From assembly GCA_903930725.1 (NCBI GenBank), contig CAIYZW010000836.1:1-7969 (forward strand): a DNA stretch of 7,969 nt, written 5' to 3'. A program made the translations under genes and the position numbers. This stretch comes from an uncultured Bacteroidota bacterium. GTDB taxonomy: Bacteria > Bacteroidota > Bacteroidia > Bacteroidales > 4484-276. The notes below the pieces were generated by a model. That model was not told the origin of the DNA. It saw only the letters and a program-made list of their open reading frames with translations, and searched no databases. Below, piece by piece: positions 1-7,873 of the stretch (position 1 is its first letter; every line of letters starts with the position of its first letter).

Positions 1-2388
1 CAACTCGAAGAGATACTTAAAAGCGCCGAAGTCCTGCCAAAACATGGGATAAAATATTCGCGGCAAGGGATGATTAAACGTGTAATCGAGGAGCGGAAGG
101 CCAAAGCGCTCAAGGCCGACTATACGATTGAGTTTGCCGATAATATTTATGGCGAACATCATTTAACCAATGAGCGCGGCAAGCTGTATAAAATTACCTT
201 CAGAGATATTGCCCGAAAGCACGGCTATTGTACGTGTCCCGATTATCGAACAAACAAGCTCGGCACATGCAAACATCTGATTTTTGCCTACGAAAACCTT
301 TCGTTGTCTGAACGGGAGCTACCCGAAAACCTTCCGGCCTATCCGTTTATCGAAATTTTTCTTAACCCATTCCGAAATTACAAGATTAGTTGGTTTTATC
401 CCGAAAAACCACAAGGCAAAACGGCCGAATTGATTTACAGATATTTTGGCAATAAAAATTATCTCGACGACGATCAGATTCTGAACTTCCTCGGGTTTGT
501 TGAACGTGCCGAAAACTTTGGGCAAATACTTATCCGCCCCGAAGTGTTGGCAAAAATTGGTAAAAAATACGAAGAAGCAGCCATCGAAAGGCTTCGAAGG
601 GATGCCGGACCCGACTTTTCGGAATTGCGGATAAAATTACTGCTCTATCAGCAGAGCGGAGCCGATTTTGCAACATTTAAAGCAGGTGCAATTATTGCCG
701 ACGAAATGGGGCTGGGCAAAATAGTGCAGGCAATAGCTGCTTCGGAGCAAAAAATGAAATCGTTTGGCTTTGCAAAAACCCTCGTAATTTGTCCCGACTG
801 GAATAAACGACACTGGCAGTCCGAAATATCGAATGTTTCAGGCAAAACATCAATTATCCTTAACGGGAAGGGATTTTCGGAGCTTGCAAATGCCAAAAAC
901 ACCGGCTATTTTATTGCCGACTTCGAAACAGTGGTTGCAAACCGCGAAGCCATCAACCTTTTGAATCCCGAATTCCTGATTATTGATGAAGCGCAGCGAA
1001 TAAAAGACTACGAATCGGCTACAACTGCTGCCATTAAGGCCATTCCGCGCAAACACATACTCGTACTCACCGGAAATCCTATCGAAAACCAGCTTATCGA
1101 GCTTTATTCGATTGTTTTGCTGGTTGATCAGGAGCTGTTGGCGCCGTTGTGGGAATTTTCGTATCAACACTTCTATTTTGATGAAAACGAGAAGAATAAA
1201 ATCACCGGACAGTTCGATCTGGATAAACTTTGGAAGAAGTTAGAACATATTATTATCCGTCGCGACAAACAAGAAGTTATCAGGCAACTGCCAAGCGTAA
1301 GTTACATCGAAAACCCGGTGCGGATGCATCCGGCGCAAGCCCGGCTACATTTAAAATATGCCCACGAAGCTGCTTCGCTCCTCAAAAAGAACATAATCAC
1401 CGCTTTCGACAGGCAGCATTTTGTGATGTTGATAAAAATGATGCGCCATGTAAGTAATTCGACCTTTATGGTTGATAACAGCGCGAATCATTCATCAAAA
1501 CTGATGGAATTACGGCACATCCTGCTCGAAAAGTTGAATCTTGGGCAAGGCAACCGCAAAATACTAATCTATACCGAGTGGGACGTCATGAACAGGCTTA
1601 TTGCCCAGCTCCTCAGATCCAATCAGATAAGTTTTAGCGAAATAACCAACGACACCGATCCTGCGGCGCATCAAAATATCCTAAACCAGTTCGAAAACGA
1701 AAATCGCTGCAGCGTGCTGGTCTCGTCGGTTCCAATCGAGAACCCGGTGCTGTCGGCCAAGGTTGATACCATCATAAATTTTGATGTTCCCATCTCAAAA
1801 TCCCTGCAAAGCAGCCGCATGGGCGATATTGCAAATTTATCAGTCAGCGAAGGAAATCTTACCATAATAAATCTTATTGCCGAAGATTCGATTGAGGAGA
1901 TTCTTGCTCCCGATGCCGATTTAGCAGAACATTTACTTCAAAAGCCAGATTTTGAAACCGAAAACCTACAGGATTTTGGTTTCGAAAACGAAGACCGCGA
2001 GCAATTTCTCGGAAAATTAGAGGAACTCATCAAAATTCTTAGCTTAAGAGTTCACGAAATTAAGAGCCGGAAGAAAACTGCGGCTTCTCAAATCAGTCTC
2101 GACTTCTCGGGAGATGGCGATGAGCCCGTTTTATTCGAAAAAACCGACGATGATGCCGATGCAATTCAAGCCGATGCTCCGCAGCCAAAGAAAAAACATC
2201 GCAAATCCGATTCAAAACTCGACGAAGAAAACCTGATAAACCTCATGGAAGAAGGTGCCCGATTTTTTGGTTCGCTATTTAAAGCATCCACCGGCATCAC
2301 ACTTTCGGCCAACGATTACACTATTGATTTTGATAAGAAAACTGGTGAACTCCAATTAAAAATAAACATCAGGAAACCAACGGAATAA
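1..2388 (+). CDS. SWIM zinc-finger / SNF2-family helicase-like protein, 5'-truncated by the window, probable pseudo-ATPase
   Basis: Residues are numbered from the in-frame ATG at 70. The frame is open back to base 1 and those 23 extra codons read like protein, so the true start probably lies upstream; the AGGG before ATG 70 is too close to act as a ribosome site. A SWIM motif CxC-x10-CxH (C54, C56, C67, H69) should bind zinc and contact DNA or protein. SNF2 lobe 1 (about 190-345) shows DEMGLGKI with K217, Walker B DEAQ at 306-309 and TGNPIEN at 334-340. Lobe 2 (about 475-620) keeps the motif IV-like KILIYTEW and the late INLIAEDSIEE segment. An acidic-then-basic linker (about 690-716) leads to a C-terminal segment (about 718-770) that resembles the tail of Bacteroidota SNF2 proteins. 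SNF2 proteins normally use ATP to move along DNA or remodel protein-DNA complexes. Here the Walker A Thr is Ile218, motif V lacks its glycines, and motif VI has D586 and N589 where arginines are expected, so ATP hydrolysis is doubtful. The uninterrupted frame argues against a decayed pseudogene. Family placement is firm; function is unknown. Confidence 0.85.
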   Translation, partial: QLEEILKSAEVLPKHGIKYSRQGMIKRVIEERKAKALKADYTIEFADNIYGEHHLTNERGKLYKITFRDIARKHGYCTCPDYRTNKLGTCKHLIFAYENLSLSERELPENLPAYPFIEIFLNPFRNYKISWFYPEKPQGKTAELIYRYFGNKNYLDDDQILNFLGFVERAENFGQILIRPEVLAKIGKKYEEAAIERLRRDAGPDFSELRIKLLLYQQSGADFATFKAGAIIADEMGLGKIVQAIAASEQKMKSFGFAKTLVICPDWNKRHWQSEISNVSGKTSIILNGKGFSELANAKNTGYFIADFETVVANREAINLLNPEFLIIDEAQRIKDYESATTAAIKAIPRKHILVLTGNPIENQLIELYSIVLLVDQELLAPLWEFSYQHFYFDENEKNKITGQFDLDKLWKKLEHIIIRRDKQEVIRQLPSVSYIENPVRMHPAQARLHLKYAHEAASLLKKNIITAFDRQHFVMLIKMMRHVSNSTFMVDNSANHSSKLMELRHILLEKLNLGQGNRKILIYTEWDVMNRLIAQLLRSNQISFSEITNDTDPAAHQNILNQFENENRCSVLVSSVPIENPVLSAKVDTIINFDVPISKSLQSSRMGDIANLSVSEGNLTIINLIAEDSIEEILAPDADLAEHLLQKPDFETENLQDFGFENEDREQFLGKLEELIKILSLRVHEIKSRKKTAASQISLDFSGDGDEPVLFEKTDDDADAIQADAPQPKKKHRKSDSKLDEENLINLMEEGARFFGSLFKASTGITLSANDYTIDFDKKTGELQLKINIRKPTE

Positions 2389-2423
2389 TTTTCGATCTCA
2401 AAATAGTTTAATTGTAAAAATCT

Positions 2424-2431
2424 TACTTTTG
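2424..2431 (+). promoter_or_regulatory. Candidate Bacteroidota -7 promoter element ahead of the sensor kinase
   Basis: TACTTTTG matches the Bacteroidota -7 consensus TAnnTTTG at every fixed position. It lies in the 40-base gap after the SNF2-like gene. No TTG/TTTG -33 element is found about 19-21 bases upstream, so the match is only half a promoter and could be chance in AT-rich DNA. If used, transcription would begin at about 2436, downstream of the TTG at 2429, which would force initiation at the next in-frame TTG (2447). Confidence 0.35.
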
Positions 2432-5400
2432 CAAGAAAAAAAACCATTGAAAAAACACTGGTTCATACTTTTACTAAGCATTTGTTTACCCTTTCTTTCG
2501 GATGGACAAAATCCGACCCCTACAAATTTAACCGATCAGCCTATATTTCATCGTCTCACCAATAAAGATGGCCTTTCGCAGGGCACCATTAATTGTATTC
2601 TCCAGGACAGGCTTGGTTTTATGTGGTTTGGAACCATGGATGGGCTTAATCGTTATGATGGTTATGAAATAACAGTTTTTCGCAATTTACCTGGCGATAC
2701 AAATTCGATCAGTTCAAATGTTGTAAACCAGATTATTGAGGATAATGAAGGGCTTTTATGGATTATAACCGACAAAGGGCTTAACGTTTATAACCCAGTT
2801 TTAAATGCCTTCCGGAGAGTGCGTTTAAACACTATAAATAAAACTGACAGCGAAGCGAAAATAAACTGCGCCACAATTGATCATTCCGGCCAACTGTGGT
2901 TCGGTACCGAAGATCAGGGAATTATTTGCTATAGCCCAAATTCGTTGGAACAAAAACATTATCTTTCGACTCCTGACAAACCAGATGGACTGATATCCAA
3001 TTCCATAAAGACGTTATTTGCTGATAGCAGAGATAATCTCTGGATTGGCTTTCAATTGGGAGGAATGGCTACTCTTGATGCATCAACCGGTCATTTTACC
3101 AATTATTATGATATTCCTGCAATCAATTATCCTTCAGCAAACCTATCAATTAACATCTTTGCCGAAACCAAAGACCATAAAATCCTAATTGGTGCGCATG
3201 ATTTATCACTGATCACTTATGATCCTGAGTTAAAAATATTCTATCGAACCAATCTGCCAAATAACAAGATTAAAAGTGATGTACTTACTATTCGAACTTT
3301 TGAAGGCAGCAAAACCGATCAACTGTGGATTGGAACTGACGATATTGGTTTAATTTCGTTGAACAGCAAAAATGGAGATTATTCTATTTACACACAAGGT
3401 AACTCGGAAAACAGCCTGGTTTATAACACTATAAATTCGCTTTACATTGATCGCGACAATAATTTATGGATAGGAACTTATGGAAAGGGAATCAACATTC
3501 TTAGCCACTATTTAAAAGCATTTTACTCCTTTACCGAAAGCAACTCCAACATGATGGGCCTTTCGTTTTCGAGTGTCCGATCAATTTTTGAAGACGAAGA
3601 TGGAATTATCTGGACAGGCGGTTATAACGATTTTAACAAAATTGATTTAAAAAGCGGAAGAACTACAGTTCGGGAGAATATGGTTGCATATTCGATTTGC
3701 CAGGATCCTTCTGATAAAAATTTATTATGGGTTGGTACTGAAGGGACAGGTTTGTTTAAGTACAAAAAAAACACTGGAGAATTTTTTAAATTCCCGGTAA
3801 GTTTAACAACCAATGAAAATACTGTTGTTGGTTGTGGAGTTTTTGAAATTACCGCTGATAACAATGGATTTATCTATTTTGGAACCGAATTCGGCTTAAA
3901 TATTCTGGATACAAAAACCGGAAAATTCCGTTTTTTCGGAAATGTACCTTCTGATACTACAAGCATCGTTCCAGGACAAATTATGGCAATTTTTAACGAT
4001 ACCAAAAATGTAATCTGGGTTGGCTCGATAAGTGGCGGCCTTGCCCGCTTCAACAAAAGCAAAAACACCTTTACCCGGTTTGCCGAAACGGACGGAAACC
4101 AGGAAAGCCTCATCGGGAACCGCATCAATTGCATTTACGAAGATGCAAAAAATCGTTTCTGGATTGGTACAAATATGGGCTTAAACCTGATGAACCGCGA
4201 ATCGGGTACTTTTAAACTTTACACCGAAGCCGACGGCCTTCCCAATAATTTTGTTTATGGAATTTTGGATGATAAAAACGGTTATTTATGGTTGAGCACA
4301 AACAAGGGGATTTCAGAATTCGATCCCGATAATGAAATTTTTATCAATTTCGACAAAGCCGATGGTTTGCCCGGAAACGAATTTAATACGGCCGCCTTTT
4401 TTAAGAAAAACAACCAACGCCTCTATTTTGGTGGCGTTGATGGCCTTGTGGCTTTTAATCCCGATAAGATTATCAAAAATCCAATCCCGCCAAAAGTGGT
4501 TTTTACGAAGATATCCAAATCGAATAATGAGTTTGTAAATGATACCGTAATTTCGTACCTCAACCAAATTATACTTCAGCCCGATGATGTGATTGTAAAC
4601 TTCGAGTTTTCGGCACTCAACTATATTAATGCGAGTAATTGCAGGTACGCCTACATGATTGGAAATTTACATGAACAGAGGATTGATTTAGGCCATAAAC
4701 GATCGCTCATGCTGGCAAATCTAAACCCCGGAGAATATTATTTAAAAGTTAAAGCTTCAAACAACGATGGGCTTTGGAACGAAACTCCTGCAACTTTAAA
4801 AATTGTTGTACTCCCCTGGTTTTACGAAACGGTTTGGTTTAAGCTCTTGATAATATTCGCTTTACTTGGAGTGATGATTACAGTTTTTGTTTTTAGGATC
4901 AAATTAATCCGAAAACAGAAAGAACTCCTGCAATCGCTTGTTGAAGTAAAAACCCGGGAACTTAAAGATGCCATCGAAGATCTGGCTGATGAAGTTGAAG
5001 AACGCAAAAAAACCGCCGACGAACTTCGCGAAGCAAACACCACAAAAGATAAATTCTTTTCGATAATTGCCCACGACCTCAAGAGCCCGTTTAATACTCT
5101 TTTAGGCTTTTCCGACTTACTTGTCGAACAATGGGCCGAATTTGATGATTCCGAAAAACTCGAATTTGTAAAGCGGATAAAAAGCACTTCCGAAAACACC
5201 TATAAGCTGGTAACCAATTTATTGGAATGGTCGAGACTTCAAAAAGGCTCGATTGATTTTAATCCCGTAAAAACCAATATCAGATACCTCGCCGATATTT
5301 CGATTACACATTTAAAGCATGATGCCGAATTAAAGGAAATTCAATTCCAGATTGATATTCCGGGATTCATCAATGCTTTCGCCGATCAGAATATGGTAAA

Positions 5401-5728
5401 TTTTGTTTTCAGAAACCTGATATCGAACGCCATAAAATTTACTCCACGCCACGGTTTGATATTAATCGGGGCCAAAAGCCACGAAAACCGGATTATTTGC
5501 AAGGTTGAGGATAACGGCGTTGGATTAAGCCGCGAGGCTATGGACAATATTTTTAAACTCGAAAATACAATCAGCACCAAAGGCACCGAAGGCGAAACCG
5601 GGACCGGGCTTGGGCTGATATTGTGTAAAGAGTTTGTTAAGAAAAACCGTGGCTCAATCTGGGTAGAAAGCACCCCCGAAAAAGGAAGTAAATTCTTTTT
5701 CTCGTTGCCTGTTTCGGAGCATTTCTAA
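2429..5728 (+). CDS. Double beta-propeller (Reg_prop/Y_Y_Y) membrane sensor histidine kinase, non-hybrid
   Basis: An inner-membrane sensor kinase that should bind a ligand in the periplasm and autophosphorylate in the cytoplasm. Residues are numbered from TTG 2429. In order: a signal peptide (basic KKH, hydrophobic FILLLSICLPFL, likely cut near SDG-Q); about 14 propeller blades of the (L/F)W(I/F)GT..GL form from W66 to about residue 680, matching two seven-bladed propellers; a Y_Y_Y domain (about 733-795); one membrane helix (about 806-823); a charged coiled coil (about 824-870); HisKA with phospho-acceptor H882 in IAHDLKSPF; and an ATPase domain with N996/N1000 (N box), DNGVGL from D1028 (G1) and GTGLGL from G1058 (G2). 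The protein ends just after the kinase core. Classical Bacteroidota hybrid regulators with this sensor continue into a receiver and AraC-type DNA-binding domain; both are absent, and no response regulator is in the window. No in-frame ATG lies near the signal peptide, so the start must be TTG at 2429 or 2447; the latter gives a more typical MKKHWFILLL start. Ligand and target are unknown. Confidence 0.92.
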   Translation: MQEKKPLKKHWFILLLSICLPFLSDGQNPTPTNLTDQPIFHRLTNKDGLSQGTINCILQDRLGFMWFGTMDGLNRYDGYEITVFRNLPGDTNSISSNVVNQIIEDNEGLLWIITDKGLNVYNPVLNAFRRVRLNTINKTDSEAKINCATIDHSGQLWFGTEDQGIICYSPNSLEQKHYLSTPDKPDGLISNSIKTLFADSRDNLWIGFQLGGMATLDASTGHFTNYYDIPAINYPSANLSINIFAETKDHKILIGAHDLSLITYDPELKIFYRTNLPNNKIKSDVLTIRTFEGSKTDQLWIGTDDIGLISLNSKNGDYSIYTQGNSENSLVYNTINSLYIDRDNNLWIGTYGKGINILSHYLKAFYSFTESNSNMMGLSFSSVRSIFEDEDGIIWTGGYNDFNKIDLKSGRTTVRENMVAYSICQDPSDKNLLWVGTEGTGLFKYKKNTGEFFKFPVSLTTNENTVVGCGVFEITADNNGFIYFGTEFGLNILDTKTGKFRFFGNVPSDTTSIVPGQIMAIFNDTKNVIWVGSISGGLARFNKSKNTFTRFAETDGNQESLIGNRINCIYEDAKNRFWIGTNMGLNLMNRESGTFKLYTEADGLPNNFVYGILDDKNGYLWLSTNKGISEFDPDNEIFINFDKADGLPGNEFNTAAFFKKNNQRLYFGGVDGLVAFNPDKIIKNPIPPKVVFTKISKSNNEFVNDTVISYLNQIILQPDDVIVNFEFSALNYINASNCRYAYMIGNLHEQRIDLGHKRSLMLANLNPGEYYLKVKASNNDGLWNETPATLKIVVLPWFYETVWFKLLIIFALLGVMITVFVFRIKLIRKQKELLQSLVEVKTRELKDAIEDLADEVEERKKTADELREANTTKDKFFSIIAHDLKSPFNTLLGFSDLLVEQWAEFDDSEKLEFVKRIKSTSENTYKLVTNLLEWSRLQKGSIDFNPVKTNIRYLADISITHLKHDAELKEIQFQIDIPGFINAFADQNMVNFVFRNLISNAIKFTPRHGLILIGAKSHENRIICKVEDNGVGLSREAMDNIFKLENTISTKGTEGETGTGLGLILCKEFVKKNRGSIWVESTPEKGSKFFFSLPVSEHF

Positions 5729-5775
5729 TCGCAAAAATTACCGGAGTTATACTTTTCTCAAAAAAAATCCATCCT

Positions 5776-6621
5776 ATGAATCATCAGCAACTTACCGGTT
5801 TAATTCAGAAAAAACGATCGTTCCTGTGCATTGGCCTCGACAGCGACCCCGAAAAAATACCACCACATTTACGCAGTTTTGATGATCCGGTTTTTGAGTT
5901 CAACCGCGCGATAATTGATGCAACCATTGATTTTGCCGTTGCCTACAAACCAAATATGGCTTTTTACGAAAGTGAAGGATTAAAAGGCTGGAAGTCACTC
6001 CAAAAAACCATCAGCTACCTTCGCAATTTTAAGGATTCTGTTTTTACAATTGCCGATGCCAAAAGAGGCGACATCGGGAACACTTCCGAACGTTACGCAA
6101 AAGCTTTTCTGGCCGAACCTCCTGATGGATTTGGTTTTGATGCCATCACCGTGGCGCCTTACATGGGCGAAGATTCGGTGAAACCATTCCTGAAATATCC
6201 CGATAAATGGGTGATTTTACTCGCGCTGACTTCAAATCCGGGAGCTTTTGATTTTCAAACCCAAAAACTACAAAACGGGCATACAGTTTTTGAAACAGTC
6301 ATCCAAAAATCGCTCGGATGGGGCACTTCCGAAAATATGATGTATGTGGTTGGCGCCACCAAAGCCGAAATGCTTGCCGACATCAGGAAAATAATACCCG
6401 ATCATTTTTTATTAGTTCCTGGCATAGGTGCCCAGGGAGGAAGCCTTGAAGAAGTTGCCGGCTACGGAATGATTAAAAACTGTGGGCTTTTGGTAAATTC
6501 GTCGCGTGGGATAATTTATGCGTCCAACCAAACCAATTTTGCCGAAGCAGCCCAAGAAGAGGCATTCCTGCTGAAATACCAAATGGAGCAACTACTTAGT
6601 TTTCATAGCGTCGTTGGGTGA
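5776..6621 (+). CDS. pyrF: Orotidine 5'-phosphate decarboxylase (type 2 subfamily)
   Basis: This cytoplasmic enzyme decarboxylates orotidine 5'-phosphate to UMP, the last step of de novo pyrimidine synthesis. The 281-residue length suits the longer type 2 PyrF group. The signature IADAKRGDIGNTSERYAKAF contains D94, K96 (the catalytic lysine) and D99, the charged active-site network of the family. D22 in IGLDSDP and K58 in AYKPNMAFYE are the expected substrate-binding positions. VPGIGAQGG (214-222) and NSSRGIIYAS (R244) form the phosphate-binding end of the barrel. The ATG at 5776 gives a normal N-terminus. The gene starts 47 bases after the kinase stop with no terminator between, so read-through is possible. 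A weak TACTTTTC at 5750-5757 resembles a -7 element but has one mismatch and no -33 partner. No attenuator or UMP-responsive structure is seen. The gene appears complete and intact. Confidence 0.97.
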   Translation: MNHQQLTGLIQKKRSFLCIGLDSDPEKIPPHLRSFDDPVFEFNRAIIDATIDFAVAYKPNMAFYESEGLKGWKSLQKTISYLRNFKDSVFTIADAKRGDIGNTSERYAKAFLAEPPDGFGFDAITVAPYMGEDSVKPFLKYPDKWVILLALTSNPGAFDFQTQKLQNGHTVFETVIQKSLGWGTSENMMYVVGATKAEMLADIRKIIPDHFLLVPGIGAQGGSLEEVAGYGMIKNCGLLVNSSRGIIYASNQTNFAEAAQEEAFLLKYQMEQLLSFHSVVG

Positions 6622-6684
6622 CGGCATTGTTAGGTTAAGTGCCAAAATCAGGCAGGCAATTAATCAAGGCTGATCATAAAAAAC

Positions 6685-6711
6685 AAAACCGGACGTATTC
6701 AGCCCGGTTTT
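6685..6711. terminator. Bidirectional intrinsic terminator between convergent pyrF and ilvE
   Basis: A perfect 8-bp inverted repeat, AAAACCGG at 6685-6692 and CCGGTTTT at 6704-6711, encloses an 11-base loop. On the + strand the stem ends in TTTT followed by AAAATC, 64 bases after the pyrF stop. On the - strand it is followed by a longer T-rich tail (TTTTGTTTTTTA), 21 bases beyond the ilvE stop. The site sits between two converging genes and should stop both transcripts, more strongly from the ilvE side. The stem is short, with only four G-C pairs. Confidence 0.8.
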
Positions 6712-6731
6712 AAAATCAAAATGAAAAAAAC

Positions 6732-7751
6732 CTATTCGATAATCGTATTCCAGCCATAAACATCATCTTCGATGCCTTCCTGGATACCCCGTAATTTTTC
6801 ATAGAGTTTTGTCGATATAGGACCTGCTTTTCCGTCTTTACAATACTCGAAAGTCCGGCCAGTTTCGCGGTCAACAATTTTTTTGATCGGCGAAATTACT
6901 GCGGCGGTCCCACAGGCGCCAACTTCATCAAAATCGCCAAGTTCATCAATCGCCAGCGGCCTCAAATCAATTTCCAAACCCATATCTTTTGCAAGCTGGC
7001 GCAAACTAAGGTTGGTGATCGAAGGTAAAATTGAAGATGAATTTGGGGTTGTGTAAGTATTACCTTTTATAGCAAAGAAATTGGCCGGGCCAGCCTCATC
7101 AATAAAACGTCGGTCGCCTGAGTTAGTAAAAATCACCGAGGCAAACCCTTCTTCGTGTCCTCTGGTCAAAGCCCTGAGGCTGGCAGCGTAATTTCCGCCA
7201 ACTTTTATATGTCCTGTGCCATGCGGTGCCGCCCTGTCGTAATCTCTAACTATCTGCATCGAAACCGGGCTAAAACCTTCTTTAAAATATGGACCAACCG
7301 GACCAACAAAAACCATAAACAAATATTCTTTGGCTGGCTTCACCCCTACTTCCGCGCCACTTCCGATGAGCAAAGGACGAATGTACAACGAAGCGCCCAA
7401 TCCAAATGGAGGAACGTATTTCTCGTTTAATTTTACCGTTTTGAAAACCGCTTCCTTAAAAATTTCAAAAGGAACTTTCGCCATCATTACGCCTTCGGCT
7501 GAACTTTGCATGCGTTTTGCATTTTCTTCCCATCTGAAAACGCGTACTTTGCCATCTTGACCCCTGAAAGCCTTCATGCCTTCGAAGGCTTCCTGTCCGT
7601 AGTGCAGACAAGTTGCGGCCATGTGCATATTTATGTATTCTGATGAGGAGATTTCCAGTTCGCCCCATTTTCCGTCGCGATAATAGCAGCGAACGTTGTA
7701 GTCGGTTTTGAAATACCCAAATGGCAGGCCTTTCCAATCAATATCTAACAT
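6732..7751 (-). CDS. ilvE: Branched-chain amino acid aminotransferase (class IV, PLP-dependent)
   Basis: This cytoplasmic enzyme exchanges the amino group between glutamate and the keto acids of leucine, isoleucine and valine, as the last step of their synthesis or the first of their breakdown. At 339 residues it fits the longer, eukaryotic-like BCAT group rather than the roughly 310-residue E. coli type. LHYGQEAFEGMKAF (49-62) is the N-terminal BCAT signature, with R70 and R73 following in KVRVFRW. K183 in GHIKVGGNYA is the expected PLP Schiff-base lysine. E219 in RFIDEAGPANFF is the conserved glutamate contacting the cofactor ring. EVGACGTAAVISPI (276-289) is the substrate and phosphate-binding loop. 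The ATG at 7749-7751 gives a normal N-terminus; GGGA a few bases upstream is at best a weak ribosome site. The gene faces pyrF, shares a terminator with it and appears to be transcribed alone from an upstream promoter. No leader-peptide attenuator is seen. Confidence 0.96.
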   Translation of the reverse strand: MLDIDWKGLPFGYFKTDYNVRCYYRDGKWGELEISSSEYINMHMAATCLHYGQEAFEGMKAFRGQDGKVRVFRWEENAKRMQSSAEGVMMAKVPFEIFKEAVFKTVKLNEKYVPPFGLGASLYIRPLLIGSGAEVGVKPAKEYLFMVFVGPVGPYFKEGFSPVSMQIVRDYDRAAPHGTGHIKVGGNYAASLRALTRGHEEGFASVIFTNSGDRRFIDEAGPANFFAIKGNTYTTPNSSSILPSITNLSLRQLAKDMGLEIDLRPLAIDELGDFDEVGACGTAAVISPIKKIVDRETGRTFEYCKDGKAGPISTKLYEKLRGIQEGIEDDVYGWNTIIE

Positions 7752-7873
7752 AACATCCCGAATTAAATGAATAATTTTTTTAGGGGGCTAAAGTAAAAAG
7801 AATATTGAGGCGGTTTCAAGAATAGGCCGTTTTTTGTTAATGAATTCACAATTTAGAAAGCTGCTAAATATTA
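7752..7873. other. Intergenic region upstream of ilvE, no gene
   Basis: About 120 AT-rich bases between the ilvE start and the heptamer array. Apart from the candidate ilvE promoter (7788-7819) I see only a T7 run at 7774-7780, a G5 run at 7783-7787 and a T6 run near 7830. There is no convincing open reading frame, hairpin or RNA gene. Confidence 0.6.
7788..7819 (-). promoter_or_regulatory. Candidate Bacteroidota-type promoter for ilvE
   Basis: Read on the - strand, TTG (7819-7817) is followed after 21 bases by TACTTTAG (7795-7788). This resembles the Bacteroidota -33 TTTG / -7 TAnnTTTG promoter with one mismatch in the -7 box and a short -33 element. Transcription would start near 7782, leaving a leader of about 30 bases before the ilvE ATG. 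The spacing is plausible, but the region is AT-rich and the assignment rests on motif matching alone. Confidence 0.45.

Noticed and set aside
850..1170. 106-codon open frame on the - strand
   Set aside because: It is antisense to the Walker B and motif III region of the SNF2-like gene, with no domain similarity and no separate promoter or ribosome site.
1..2388. The SNF2-like gene as a pseudogene
   Set aside because: The frame is intact for nearly 800 codons, and the SWIM ligands, Walker B and C-terminal region are preserved; loss is confined to specific catalytic motifs, which fits a pseudoenzyme better than decay.
4822..5199. 125-codon open frame on the - strand
   Set aside because: It lies wholly opposite the membrane helix, coiled coil and HisKA coding region of the kinase; its product is serine-rich, as expected from the antisense of charged helical codons, and it has no recognisable domain.
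5750..5757. Promoter for pyrF (TACTTTTC)
   Set aside because: It mismatches the final G of the -7 consensus and has no TTG at the -33 spacing; too weak to list as a feature.
6658..6677. Attachment site or operator suggested by the TGATCA palindrome and nearby AATTAATC
   Set aside because: A 6-base palindrome is expected by chance, and no integrase, repeat pair or regulator gene accompanies it.
7465..7737. 90-codon open frame on the - strand inside ilvE in another frame
   Set aside because: It overlaps the well-supported ilvE frame, including the BCAT signature; an out-of-frame shadow with arginine-rich composition.
7810..7835. Possible terminator (CGG ... GGCCG followed by TTTTTT)
   Set aside because: Only about three base pairs can form around a long loop, and there is no + strand gene in the window that it would terminate.
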